Below, one piece after another: positions 34,515-43,028 of a stretch of 64,000 bases of DNA; positions within the stretch are counted from its first letter, which is position 1; each line of letters opens with the position of its first letter. The stretch spans positions 372,001-436,000 of the forward strand of contig NZ_CP076448.1 in the NCBI RefSeq assembly GCF_019203965.1. Reading direction: 5' to 3'. The notes under the pieces were generated by a model that saw only the letters and a program-made list of their open reading frames with translations, did not search any database and was not told the DNA's origin. Made by a program: the position numbers and the translations under genes. Source of the DNA: Elioraea tepida (GTDB lineage Bacteria; Pseudomonadota; Alphaproteobacteria; Acetobacterales; Acetobacteraceae).

Positions 34515-35675
34515 ATGAAGAGTGATCCGGTCATCTCGTCCGATGCGTCCAGGGCGGCGGAGGCGTTGGCTGCCTTGTTGCGCGTGGCCGTCGATGCGAG
34601 CCCGGTCTGCATCACGATCTCCGACCTGAGGCGCGATGATGCGCCGCTCATCTTCGTGAACGACCAATTCTGCCGCACGACCGGGCACACGAGGGAGCAG
34701 GTGATCGGCAGGAATTGCCGGTTCCTCCAGGGCGAGGGGACCGACAGGAGCGTTGTTGCCCGAATGCGCGAGGCGATCGCACGGCGCGAACCGGTCTCGA
34801 TCGAGCTGATCAGCTACAAGAGAACGGGGGAGCCGTTCCTCAATCGCCTGGATCTGGCCCCGGTCCGCGATTCTCGCCTTGAGATCGACGCTTATGTCGG
34901 CGTGCAGAGGGATATCACCGCCTTCCGCGCTGCCGAAGCGACCCGGCGTGAGCGCGAGAAGATGGAGGCGCTTGGCCGCCTTGCCTCGGGGTTCTCGCAC
35001 GAGTTGAACAACCTCCTCCAGCCGATCATCACCTATAGCGGGATGCTCGCGGCCCGCCCCGAGATGGCAGAGGCCGAGTACGCGGAGCAGATCAACGCGA
35101 TCGTCGATTGCGCCTCGGCGGCCCGGGACATCACCGCCCAGGTCCTGCATTTTGCGAGGTCCGGCGTCGCCTTGTCGGAGGCGGAGCCCCTTTCCCGGCG
35201 ACCTGGCGAAGCGATCAGGATGGCGAGCCGGCTTCTGCCGCCGGGCGTTTCGCTCTCGATCGAGGGGGTCGAAGACCTGTCGGCCGCCTGCGCGATCGAC
35301 ACCGCCGAACTGCTTCAGGTCCTTGGCAATGTGTTCCGCAACGCCGCCGATGCGATGGACGGGAAAGGCTCTGTCCGGCTCGCGGCGGTGATGGAGGACA
35401 CGACGCTCGTTCTGTCGGTGAGCGACACCGGGCCAGGCGTGCCGCCTGAGCTCTGGTCGCGGATCTTCGAACCGTTCTTCTCGACGAAGCCGCCCGGGCA
35501 GGGAACCGGGCTTGGGCTTGCCACCGCCTGGGGGATCGTCCGCGGCTGGGGAGGCACCCTGACCGTTCGGAACCGGGAGGGCGGAGGTGCGGAGTTCATC
35601 ATCCATATCCCGCTCGACCGGCGGTCAACAGATTGGGGAACGAACAACAATGGCGCGCATTCTTCTGATCGATGA
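34515..35675 (+). CDS. LOV-domain blue-light sensor histidine kinase
   Basis: 386 residues, no membrane segment. A PAS/LOV domain (~20-135) contains the canonical flavin motif GRNCRFLQG with the photoactive Cys68, FVNDQFCRTTGH before it, Asn110 in FLNRLDLAPV and Gln131 in YVGVQRDIT, i.e. all expected FMN contacts. A HisKA helix follows (FSHELNNLLQPI, His162), then the ATPase domain with NVFRNAADAM, SDTGPGVP and GQGTGLGLA. It should bind FMN and change kinase activity under blue light. The last 26 bases overlap the response regulator gene. Confidence 0.93.
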   Translation: MKSDPVISSDASRAAEALAALLRVAVDASPVCITISDLRRDDAPLIFVNDQFCRTTGHTREQVIGRNCRFLQGEGTDRSVVARMREAIARREPVSIELISYKRTGEPFLNRLDLAPVRDSRLEIDAYVGVQRDITAFRAAEATRREREKMEALGRLASGFSHELNNLLQPIITYSGMLAARPEMAEAEYAEQINAIVDCASAARDITAQVLHFARSGVALSEAEPLSRRPGEAIRMASRLLPPGVSLSIEGVEDLSAACAIDTAELLQVLGNVFRNAADAMDGKGSVRLAAVMEDTTLVLSVSDTGPGVPPELWSRIFEPFFSTKPPGQGTGLGLATAWGIVRGWGGTLTVRNREGGGAEFIIHIPLDRRSTDWGTNNNGAHSSDR

Positions 35676-36033
35676 CATGCTGGCGGTGCGCAAGGCGATC
35701 GCAAGCCTGCTCAAGAGTGGCGGCCACGTCGTGACCGAGGCCGGCGATGGCGAAGCTGGGCTCGAGGCGGCACGCGCCGGCGGGTTCGATCTCGTGATCA
35801 CCGACATGTTGATGCCGAAACGTGATGGCACTTCGGTGCTGATGGAGCTCGCACGAACGCCGAACCGGCCGAAGCTGCTCGCCATCTCGGGCGGCTCGGG
35901 TGCCCTGTCCGAAATGGACGCGCTTCGTCTTGCGTCGCTGACGGCGGATGCAACGCTCGCCAAGCCGTTCGACAACGCAACGCTGCTGCAGGCGGTCGAT
36001 CGCCTGACGGGCGCGCAGGCGACGGGAGGCTGA
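35650..36033 (+). CDS. Single-domain response regulator (CheY-like)
   Basis: 127 residues with only a receiver domain: acidic pair Asp8-Asp9 (LLIDD), phospho-acceptor Asp52 ([12 protein letters not shown]), Lys105 (LAKPF). It has no output domain, so it must act by protein contact, either at the flagellar motor or as a phosphate sink/relay. Translationally coupled to the LOV kinase (26-base overlap) and one base before the chemoreceptor start, so kinase, regulator and receptor are one unit. Confidence 0.92.
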   Translation: MARILLIDDMLAVRKAIASLLKSGGHVVTEAGDGEAGLEAARAGGFDLVITDMLMPKRDGTSVLMELARTPNRPKLLAISGGSGALSEMDALRLASLTADATLAKPFDNATLLQAVDRLTGAQATGG

Positions 36034-36034
36034 G

Positions 36035-38251
36035 ATGCGCCGCTTCAAGGACTGGCCGATCGGGGTTCGCATCGCGGTCGGCGCGGCGATACCCGTCGTC
36101 GTCGCCCTGTTCGTCGGCATCAAGGGTGTGGTGACGCTCGACACGATCGGCCGGGATCAGGCTCGGACGGCGGACGCGTTGCGCGTCAGCATGGCCGCGG
36201 CGCGCGCGCAGAGCGGGTATCTCGAGCTGAAGGTCACCGTCCGGGAATACCTTGCCCGCAACAGCCAGCAACGCTTCGAGCGCGTCGAACAGGCCTATCG
36301 GGTCGCGCTCGAGTCGGCGGAACATCCCGAAGACCGCGCAGCCATCGAGGCCTACTGGACCGGATTCCCGGAGATCGCGACCCTCAGGACGGAACAGAAC
36401 CGGCTTCGCGACGAAGCGATTCGGCGTGACGGGACCGCGATGCGGCTTGCACTCGAAGGCCCGCTCGCCGCATGGCCGACCGCGAGGGAGGCGCTGCAGT
36501 CGCTTCTTCTCATGCGTGTCTATGGCGAGCGCTATCTCGACACCGCCGCCGCCGCCGACCTCGAGAGGGTGCAGCGCGAGGGGGCGAGGCTTGCCGCGCT
36601 GGTCGCGGATGCTCCCGGCCACGAAGCCCAATCCTTCCGTGATCGGCTCACGGCCTTCCGCGAGGGACTGACCCGCTGGCGGGAGCTTGCGAACAGGATC
36701 GCGGAGCTCGACCGCAGCGTTCTTGACGAGCGCGGCACGGCGTTGATGGCACGCCTTGGAGAACGCGAGCGCGACCAGACACGAATCGCCGAACAGGCGA
36801 CCGCCGAAACGAGCGAGGCGATCACGGGAGCGATCTGGACCACGACGCTCGCTTTTGGCCTGGGGGCGCTGTTCGCTCTCGTCGGGGCGACGGCTGCCGT
36901 GTTCTCGGTCACACGGCCGCTGCGGGTTGGCACGGAGGCGATGCGGGAGATTGCCGCGGACAGGCTCGAGGTCGACATCCCCGGGGTGGAGCGCAAGGAC
37001 GAGCTCGGCAAGCTCGCAAGAGCGCTCGAGGTCTTCAAGCAGAACGCGCTTGCGCGCCGGCGCCTCGAGACAGAAACGGAATTGATGCGGGTTGCAGCGA
37101 AGCGTCGCCAGGAGGAGATTGACCAGCTTGCCGGCCTGTTCGGCAAGTCGATCGGCGGGGTGTTCTCCCGTGTGTCGGAAGCCTGTGACGCGATGCGGCA
37201 AACGGCCGATGGGATGGTCGGTGATGCTGCCGCGACCGCAAGCGACGCGCGGGCGATCGGGCTTTCGGCGGAACAGACCATGTCATCGGTCCAGACCCTC
37301 TCGGCTGCGGTCGAGGAACTGGCCGCCTCGGTTCGGGAGATCGCGGCGCAGGCAACTCACGCTGCGGAAACAGCTCGGGCCGGTGCCGACGATGCGCGCG
37401 GGGCGAGCGGTGCCGCGCAGGAATTGTCGGAGGCGGCAGCGCGCGTTTCTGGGATCCTTCGGATGATCGCGGATATCGCCGAGAAGACCAATCTGCTTGT
37501 GCTCAACGCCACGATCGAGGCTGCGCGCGCCGGCGAGGCGGGCAAGGGCTTCGCGGTCGTCGCATCCGAGGTGAAGTCGCTCGCCACCCAGACCGCGAGG
37601 GCGACCGACGAGATCTCGACCCAGATCGAGACGATGCGCCGCGTCGTCGGCACGACGGTCGCCGTCGTCGAGCGCCTGGGCGCGCGCATCTCCGAGATCT
37701 CGGAGGGGGCCGCTGCGGTCGCTGCAGCGGTCGAGGAGCAAGGCGCCGCGACCCGCGAGATCGCCCGCACGACCGACCAGGTCGTGTCCGCTATGGGGCA
37801 GGTGACACGCGCCGTCGCCGCTCTGCAGGAGGCGGCGAACACGGACGGTGGCGCACGCGCGGTGGTCGGCAGCGCATCGGCGCTGACCCGGGAGACGGAC
37901 GTCGTCGCGCGCGAAGTCACCGAGTTCCTCTCTGCCCTGAGCGAGACAAAATCGGGCGAGAGGTTCCGACGCCATGACACAGACCTCGCAGCGGAGCTGA
38001 CCGTCGGCGGCACCACGCGGGCGACCAGAGTGCGTTCGCTGAGCGGCGGCTCAGCGTTCAACCTTTCAGGCGTCGACCTTCGCCCGGGCGACCCGGTCAG
38101 GATCGCCGTCGCCGGCTTCGCCCGGCCAATCGAGGCGCGCTCCGTCTGTCGCGAAGGGGAGGGCGCGTCGGTGCAGTTCCCGATGAACCTCGAGCATGTC
38201 GATTGGGTCGAGAGCGAGATCGCACGCCTCGCCCTCAAGCGCGCCGCGTGA
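36035..38251 (+). CDS. Methyl-accepting chemotaxis protein with C-terminal PilZ-like domain
   Basis: 738 residues. Helix 1 (~12-33), a long periplasmic helical sensor (~35-262) of helical-bimodular length, helix 2 (~265-292), HAMP (~293-345, [16 protein letters not shown]), then the signalling rod with [20 protein letters not shown] (~480-499) and [15 protein letters not shown]. From ~640 a tail ([31 protein letters not shown]) resembles PilZ, though the usual RxxxR and DxSxxG residues are imperfect, so c-di-GMP binding is doubtful. Last gene of the LOV kinase unit; it may couple light and chemical signals to motility. Confidence 0.88.
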   Translation: MRRFKDWPIGVRIAVGAAIPVVVALFVGIKGVVTLDTIGRDQARTADALRVSMAAARAQSGYLELKVTVREYLARNSQQRFERVEQAYRVALESAEHPEDRAAIEAYWTGFPEIATLRTEQNRLRDEAIRRDGTAMRLALEGPLAAWPTAREALQSLLLMRVYGERYLDTAAAADLERVQREGARLAALVADAPGHEAQSFRDRLTAFREGLTRWRELANRIAELDRSVLDERGTALMARLGERERDQTRIAEQATAETSEAITGAIWTTTLAFGLGALFALVGATAAVFSVTRPLRVGTEAMREIAADRLEVDIPGVERKDELGKLARALEVFKQNALARRRLETETELMRVAAKRRQEEIDQLAGLFGKSIGGVFSRVSEACDAMRQTADGMVGDAAATASDARAIGLSAEQTMSSVQTLSAAVEELAASVREIAAQATHAAETARAGADDARGASGAAQELSEAAARVSGILRMIADIAEKTNLLVLNATIEAARAGEAGKGFAVVASEVKSLATQTARATDEISTQIETMRRVVGTTVAVVERLGARISEISEGAAAVAAAVEEQGAATREIARTTDQVVSAMGQVTRAVAALQEAANTDGGARAVVGSASALTRETDVVAREVTEFLSALSETKSGERFRRHDTDLAAELTVGGTTRATRVRSLSGGSAFNLSGVDLRPGDPVRIAVAGFARPIEARSVCREGEGASVQFPMNLEHVDWVESEIARLALKRAA

Positions 38252-38501
38252 GGCTGGGTGACGCCTGACGGCAGGGCGAGGCTCTGCGGTTGCGCATGTT
38301 GCCGGCGAGCGGGACGGCTGCGCACTTGCGCAGGGGTCTAACGGGCACCGGGAACCGCGCCGACGTGAGGCCGGGCGCAGGGTCGCATGGAACGTTCTTT
38401 CGAGAACGCACCGCCTATCCCGGGCGCGCCGACGCCCTGCGGCTCGCTGACGCCTGCGCACCGCAGCGCGCGGCGTGCCCCGTCCAGCCGGACGGGGGCG
38501 G

Positions 38502-39971
38502 TCAACGCGGTGCGAGTCGGCGTGGGCGCGCGTCGCGGCCGGAGGTCTTCGCCTGTCCTGCCGCTGGTGGCCTCGGCTCGGGCGCGTGCTTGTGGAGGCG
38601 ACGCCACAGAGTCACGTCACGGCCGTAGAAGTCCGGGCGGATCTCGAGCCTGCCGTCTTTCGCGGTGAAGGCGGTGTGGTAGAGCACGAACACGGGAACG
38701 GGCTCACGAAGTGGCTTCCGCACGGTTTCCCCCGTCGCCACCCGTTCGTGGATCGCCTCGAGCGGTTCGCCCATCAGCAGGGCGGCGAGGTGAAGCGGCT
38801 TCTCGACCCGGATGCAGCCATTGCTGAGGCGGCGGTTCTCCCGGTCGAAGGCCGTCTTGTCGGGCGTGTCGTGCAGGTAGACGTCGAACCGGTTCGGCAT
38901 GTCGAACATGATCACGCCGAGACCAGCGAGGGGGCCCGGCGCCTGTTCCGCCTCGCCGTTCGGCCGCAGCGCGATCCCGTTTCGGGCGAGGAACTCCGGG
39001 TCCTCTTCGAGCTTCGGCAGGATCTCGGCGGCGACGATGTCGGCAGGGATGATCCAGGGCGGGTTGAGGAAGGCGCCTTCGATCACCGCTTGGAACTCCG
39101 GGCTCTGCTTTCGCTCGGTCTCCTCGCCGACGATCACGCGAGTCGTGAACACCGGGCGGTCGTCGCGATAGACGACCAGCCTCTGATCGGCGACGTTGAC
39201 CCAGACACGATCGGCGGGCAGGCGGCGTGGCAGCCAGCGCTGGCGTTCGAGGTTCGCGGCGATGAGCGGCCGCGGGTCGGCCGCGCCGGGCGCTGCGGCT
39301 GCGCCGGAACGATGCCGCCGCAGGGCCTCGCGCAACGCGCTGTAGGTTTCCGTCGCGGGCGCGAGCGACTCGATCACGCCAACTGGATCGGCGCTCTCCA
39401 GCGCCCGATCGAGGACCGCGGCGACGTCGACGGGCTCGGGCAAGAGGTCCTCGCGCGGAAGACGTCGGCCGGCGGGCACACCGCCAGCCGACAGCGCCTC
39501 CGCGTAGGCGAGCACGGCGTGCGAGAGCAGAAGCTCGCGGCGGAGCGGCGGGAACATCGCCGCACGCCACAGAAGCGAGGCGTGGAAGAGGTCGGGGTCG
39601 AGGCCGTGGTCCGCAGAACGCAACACAGACTCCGCGAACCGGGCCGCAAGAGCCGGACGCGTGGTCCAGACCGGCTCGAAACCGCGCCTGGCGTAGAAGC
39701 GGCGCAGCAGGGTGCCGTCGAGCACTTCGCCGGCAACGATCGGGTCGCCTCCCCTGCGCAGATGGGCGAGGTCGTCCAAAGGCTCCGGGTCGGGCGGCGT
39801 GGTCAGCGGGGCTTCAGGGGACGCGCAGCCGGACAGCGTCGACAGCGCGACGGCAGCCGCACCGGCGGCCAGCACCGAGCGCCGGGAGAGGGCGGGCCGA
39901 GAGGGGCAGCGTTCCGCCGTGCGGCGGAGCGCACCTGCCGCGGGTTTGGGTTCGCAATCGGTGGCGCCCAT
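38502..39971 (-). CDS. L,D-transpeptidase (YcbB/LdtD-like)
   Basis: Periplasmic cell-wall enzyme forming 3-3 cross-links or attaching proteins to murein. 489 residues. An N-terminal hydrophobic signal (RRSVLAAGAAAVALSTLSGC) includes a lipobox-like LSGC. A scaffold region is followed by the YkuD catalytic domain: RVIVGEETERKQSPEFQAV, DVYLHDTPDKTAFDRENR (His) and the catalytic cysteine in RLSNGCIRVEKP. Domain order and FLNPPWIIPADI match the YcbB group. Monocistronic, divergent from the small lipoprotein gene. Confidence 0.9.
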   Translation of the reverse strand: MGATDCEPKPAAGALRRTAERCPSRPALSRRSVLAAGAAAVALSTLSGCASPEAPLTTPPDPEPLDDLAHLRRGGDPIVAGEVLDGTLLRRFYARRGFEPVWTTRPALAARFAESVLRSADHGLDPDLFHASLLWRAAMFPPLRRELLLSHAVLAYAEALSAGGVPAGRRLPREDLLPEPVDVAAVLDRALESADPVGVIESLAPATETYSALREALRRHRSGAAAAPGAADPRPLIAANLERQRWLPRRLPADRVWVNVADQRLVVYRDDRPVFTTRVIVGEETERKQSPEFQAVIEGAFLNPPWIIPADIVAAEILPKLEEDPEFLARNGIALRPNGEAEQAPGPLAGLGVIMFDMPNRFDVYLHDTPDKTAFDRENRRLSNGCIRVEKPLHLAALLMGEPLEAIHERVATGETVRKPLREPVPVFVLYHTAFTAKDGRLEIRPDFYGRDVTLWRRLHKHAPEPRPPAAGQAKTSGRDARPRRLAPR

Positions 39972-40051
39972 TGCAAGTTACCGTTTGACAGACCGCAGGC
40001 GATGCCTGTTCCCTAAGTCTCGCAGGTGTCAAAACCATAGGAAGTTCCGAA

Positions 40052-40252
40052 ATGACAGCCAACGAGCTGACGACCGACGTGAGGAAGGGACGCGCCTTCT
40101 GCCTGCTCCGCAAGGCGGCGATCGCCGCATTCCTCGCCCCTGCGGCGCTACTCGCTGCCTGTGCGCAGGAGCCGCCGCCACCCCCGCCTGCCCAGACGCC
40201 CCCGCCGGCCGCGGCTCCGGCACCCGCCCCGGTTCCGCCGGCACGAGGCTAG
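40052..40252 (+). CDS. Small proline/alanine-rich lipoprotein
   Basis: 66 residues. A basic N-terminus (TTDVRKGRAFCLLRKAA) leads into a hydrophobic stretch ending in the lipobox LLAAC at Cys37, after which only ~29 residues remain, almost all Pro and Ala (EPPPPPPAQTPPPAAAPAPA). It would be an acylated periplasmic peptide with a stiff tail. AGGAAG precedes the ATG, and a strong terminator follows 56 bases after the stop, which supports a real short transcript. Function unknown. Confidence 0.65.
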   Translation: MTANELTTDVRKGRAFCLLRKAAIAAFLAPAALLAACAQEPPPPPPAQTPPPAAAPAPAPVPPARG

Positions 40253-40307
40253 GCCGAACGAGGTCATGCCGGCGAGGGCGATCGCGCTCGCCGGACAGGC
40301 TGCTCGG

Positions 40308-40330
40308 AAAGGCGCGCCACGCGCCTTTTC
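40308..40330 (+). terminator. Intrinsic terminator after the small lipoprotein gene
   Basis: AAAGGCGCG (40308-40316) pairs with CGCGCCTTT (40320-40328) across a CCA loop, followed directly by TTTTC. This is the most classical rho-independent terminator I see in the window. Confidence 0.8.
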
Positions 40331-40498
40331 TCCGTCCCGCCGTGCTCCCCTGGTGGTCGCCCCTTCGACGGCGCGGCGATGCTCCGGTGAGGAGCGATCG
40401 CCGGTCGCTCGTTGGGGTTCCCGGTCGGGGGAGGGGAGGCGACGGCGCGTCGTGACGACGGGCGCCAGCCGTTCTCGATTGTGGGCGAATGGGTGCCG

Positions 40499-40518
40499 CT
40501 GGCGGAGGGAGTGGGATT
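40499..40518 (+). repeat. Distal attachment site of the tRNA-Ser element
   Basis: CTGGCGGAGGGAGTGGGATT matches the tRNA-Ser 3' end in 19 of 20 positions (A for G at position 12). The match stops where the tRNA T-loop sequence begins (CGAACCC versus TGCTACC). It overlaps a near-perfect inverted repeat GTGGGATTTG/CAAATCCAC (40512-40533), possibly an integrase-binding structure. Confidence 0.85.
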
Positions 40519-40608
40519 TGCTACCACAAATCCACCCCTAAGCCATTCAACGGGTTAGGTTCTCTGCCGGCGGCAGTGTGATACGGCGAAGGTCATCGCG
40601 TCCAGCCC

Positions 40609-41424
40609 TCAGCGCACCCGCTGATGCGGCTGCGGCGGTCCTCCCGAGGCGGCCTCGTCGATCACGGCGGCAAGCGTGTCGTCCAGCGCGCGCCGCCACG
40701 CCCGAACCTCCGCATTGAGCGCCTGGCGCGTGGCGTTGCGGAGCGCCGCCGCCACGGGCACGCCCTGCCGCGCCAGGGCGGCGCGGGCCGGGCCGAGGTG
40801 CTCGCCCCCGAGCATGAAGGGGATGCGCTTCTCCCGCGCCTGCGCCGCATATGAGCGGGGGTCGAGGTCGGCGGCCACGCCGATCTCCGCCAGCGCCGCG
40901 CGCGCCCGCTTCGCCCATTCCGCGCGCCACGCCCGGAGGTGTCGGCTCCCTGCCTTGCGGTCGTCGAGTTCGCGCGTCTTCTCGGTGAGGCGCGCTCCCT
41001 CGCTGCGGCGGGTCGTCAGCAGGATGTGGCCGTGCAGGTTGCGGCGGTCGCCCTCTCGTCCCGGCAGGTGAAGCGACCAGTCCGCGGCGCAGCCGTGGCG
41101 CCGCGCGATCCATTCGGCCCAATCGCGCAGCAGCGCGGCGGCGCGCCCGGGCGGCAGCTCGTGCGGGATGGCGATCACCACCTCCCTCGCTACGGTGGCG
41201 TCGCGCCGCCGCTCGGCCTTCTCCGCCGCCGCCCAGAGCTCGCCGCGCGTGCCCTTCCAGCCCGCGAGGCCGCTCGCCGCCACGCCACGCTTCCGCGTAA
41301 AGTCGTGGCGCTCGCCCGTGCGGGGGTCGTCGAGCGCGACGGCTGCGCGGTAGGCCGCCGCAGCGACGGCGGTGCGGCCTGCTGAGCGCCTTATGGTGCT
41401 GGTTCGCATGTAGAGGATCGCCAC
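40609..41424 (-). CDS. MobA/MobL-family relaxase (short)
   Basis: DNA nickase that would cut and pilot the element's oriT strand. 271 residues. AGRTAVAAAAYRAAVALDD at the N-terminus is the MobA/MobL motif around the catalytic Tyr, and NLHGHILLTTRR (~129-140) is the metal-binding histidine motif. It covers little more than the relaxase domain; large plasmid relatives carry extra primase or helicase parts. The start is a GTG at 41424 with a strong GGGAGGAAA ribosome site. Divergent from the small accessory gene, with the oriT-like site between them. Confidence 0.88.
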   Translation of the reverse strand: MAILYMRTSTIRRSAGRTAVAAAAYRAAVALDDPRTGERHDFTRKRGVAASGLAGWKGTRGELWAAAEKAERRRDATVAREVVIAIPHELPPGRAAALLRDWAEWIARRHGCAADWSLHLPGREGDRRNLHGHILLTTRRSEGARLTEKTRELDDRKAGSRHLRAWRAEWAKRARAALAEIGVAADLDPRSYAAQAREKRIPFMLGGEHLGPARAALARQGVPVAAALRNATRQALNAEVRAWRRALDDTLAAVIDEAASGGPPQPHQRVR

Positions 41425-41448
41425 CCCGATTTCCTCCCTTCCCCGGCG

Positions 41449-41480
41449 TTCGGCGCAGCCGAATGCATCCTTGCGCCCTT
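41449..41480 (+). other. Candidate origin of transfer (oriT)
   Basis: In the 159-base gap upstream of the relaxase, TTCGGC-GCA-GCCGAA (41449-41463) is a perfect inverted repeat, followed 8 bases later by TGCGCCCT (41472-41479). IncQ (RSF1010/R1162) oriT sites have the same layout, an inverted repeat then a nick core containing TGCGCCCT, and are cut by relaxases of the MobA family. Position next to a MobA/MobL gene supports the call; nicking has not been shown. Confidence 0.55.
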
Positions 41481-41583
41481 CACCTTTGCCTGACCTGGTT
41501 CCCTCGGGGTGGCGGTCCAGTCCCTTTGTCCTCTTGGCTTCGTGGCCCTACTTCCCCGGCAAGACCATCGGAGGGAGGACGGC

Positions 41584-41880
41584 ATGGGTCGGAGACCGGC
41601 AAGCGAGCGGCTGCGCGCCCTCGAACAGGAACGGCAGGCGCTCGAAGCACGCATTGCCCGAGCACGGGCGCAGGCGCGCTCGGTCGAGCCGCAGCGGCTC
41701 TCTCGCCAGCGCTTCGTGCTGGGGGCCGTCCTCCTGCCCCTGCTGGGCGAGGAAAGCGCGGATGGCGAGGCGCTGCGGCGTCTCGTGCGTCAGCGCGCCT
41801 CGTCGCCCGCGGATCGCCGCCTGCTCGGGCTCGATGGCGACGAGGACGACGCGCCGGTTGCCATGATCGAGGACGACTGA
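41584..41880 (+). CDS. Small mobilization accessory protein (TraD/MobC-like)
   Basis: 98 residues. The N-terminal half is a charged coiled-coil-like helix (ERLRALEQERQALEARIARA), then QRFVLGAVLLPLLGEES and an acidic tail. Small proteins of this shape are encoded divergently from MobA/MobL relaxases and help load the relaxase at oriT. GGAGGGAGG precedes the ATG. The match is by shape and place, not by a strong motif. Confidence 0.65.
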   Translation: MGRRPASERLRALEQERQALEARIARARAQARSVEPQRLSRQRFVLGAVLLPLLGEESADGEALRRLVRQRASSPADRRLLGLDGDEDDAPVAMIEDD

Positions 41881-42233
41881 GCGCGCCGCCGCGCTCGTCC
41901 TGTCGCTCCACCGGATGGGCCGCCCCGTGGGCCGCTGGGGCGCGGCAACGTGTAGCCCTTCGGGATCCAGCCGAGCACGATCACCGCATAGGCGAGCAGG
42001 CGCGGGAGCAGGTGGATCGTCGGCCTCGCCGGGTCGGCATGGAGGTCGGTGCGGTCAAGCGACTCCCGCAGATAGCGAATCGGCGTCGCCTGGAACTCTG
42101 CCGGCACCTTCGTCAGGAAGATCAGCAGATCGGGAAGATGCCGGTCGAGGTCGCCCGCGAGTTCCACCTGTCGCGCGAGCGCGCGCCGCGCCGCCATCAG
42201 GTCGTTCCAGAGATCCGCCCGCGCCGCGCTCAT
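41790..42233 (-). CDS. Hypothetical protein of the mobile element
   Basis: 147 residues. The first ~100 look genuinely coding: ADLWNDLMAARRALARQVEL, DRHLPDLLIFLTKVPAEFQ and YAVIVLGWIPKGYTLPRPSG. The last ~50 (Gly/Arg/Ser-rich) overlap the convergent accessory gene by 91 bases and may be read-through. Its start lies inside the 3' part of the winged-helix gene. Family not recognised; it is probably co-transcribed with that gene. Confidence 0.55.
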   Translation of the reverse strand: MSAARADLWNDLMAARRALARQVELAGDLDRHLPDLLIFLTKVPAEFQATPIRYLRESLDRTDLHADPARPTIHLLPRLLAYAVIVLGWIPKGYTLPRPSGPRGGPSGGATGRARRRAQSSSIMATGASSSSPSSPSRRRSAGDEAR

Positions 42234-42864
42234 GGACGCCTCCACTCCTGCTGCCCGATCCGGACCTAGCGCCGCGCCGCGTCGCGACAAGCGCCCCGCG
42301 TGCCGGAGGCAGCAGAGGGCGGCGCCGCATCCGCTGGATGATTGGCGCCTCGTCCGGGTCGGAGAGCGGCGGATCCTGTCCGAGTTCGCAGTAGTGGAAG
42401 GCATTGCCACGGAACAGCACGCGCCGGCTGATCCGCAGCCCTGCCGGCTGGCCCTCCCTCGTGGTTCCCGGTCGCAGGATGCCGAGCGCGCGCATCCGCG
42501 CCACGGCCCGGCTGACCGCAGAAGGCGTGAGAGCGAGCCGCGCCGCGATGTCGGAAACGCGAAGCGGACTGGGCGTATCACCGAACTTCTGCACGAGGGT
42601 GAGAAGCGCGAATACGCGCAGCTCCCGATGCGTCAGATGCTCGATGGCGAAGACGAGGCCCTCGGGGAAGACGGTGAGGAAGGACGCGCCGAACGACGCC
42701 CGACGACGCTCGCGGCGACCGTTGATCACCAAGCCCGGCACCCCGGGAACGCCCAAGCTTAGAACCGCGCCGCTCTCGATTGCCTCGGCCACCACTTCAG
42801 CCGACGCGCCCGCGTCGATCAGGTAGGGGCCGCCGGGTGCGTGGGCGTCGTTCTCGCTCGCCAT
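42055..42864 (-). CDS. Winged-helix DNA-binding protein, possible replication or control protein
   Basis: 269 residues from ATG 42864, chosen for its GGGAGGA ribosome site over a 97-residue upstream extension that has no coding character. The central part is a MarR/RepL-like winged helix: HLTHRELRVFALLTLVQKFG, then IAARLALTPSAVSRAVARM (recognition helix) and LRISRRVLFRGNAFHYCELG as the wing. Similar proteins start replication or control copy number in small plasmids. The last ~60 residues overlap the next gene in another frame and are low-complexity, so the true C-terminus may be earlier or a frameshift may be present. Confidence 0.65.
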   Translation of the reverse strand: MASENDAHAPGGPYLIDAGASAEVVAEAIESGAVLSLGVPGVPGLVINGRRERRRASFGASFLTVFPEGLVFAIEHLTHRELRVFALLTLVQKFGDTPSPLRVSDIAARLALTPSAVSRAVARMRALGILRPGTTREGQPAGLRISRRVLFRGNAFHYCELGQDPPLSDPDEAPIIQRMRRRPLLPPARGALVATRRGARSGSGSRSGGVHERGAGGSLERPDGGAARARATGGTRGRPRPASSRSADLPDEGAGRVPGDADSLSAGVA

Positions 42865-43028
42865 CGTGGTCCTCCCAGTGTTGTTGCTGCTGACAACACT
42901 GGTTCCCACGATGGCGGCATCAAGCCGGGGGGCGGATCGCGAGCAAACCCCTGGGCGCGTTGGCGCTTTTCCCTTCGCGCCGGTCCGCGCGCCTCGCGCC
43001 TCTCCTGATCCTCCTTCCTGCTCTCGCC

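Noticed and set aside
34171-34518. 115-codon frame upstream of the LOV kinase gene
   Set aside because: No motif or ribosome site; composition like other chance frames at this GC content.
29895-40017. TGTTCCCTAAG occurring near 29898 and near 40007 as a shared regulatory motif
   Set aside because: Only two copies, in different relation to their genes, and a match of about 11 bases in 64 kb may be chance.
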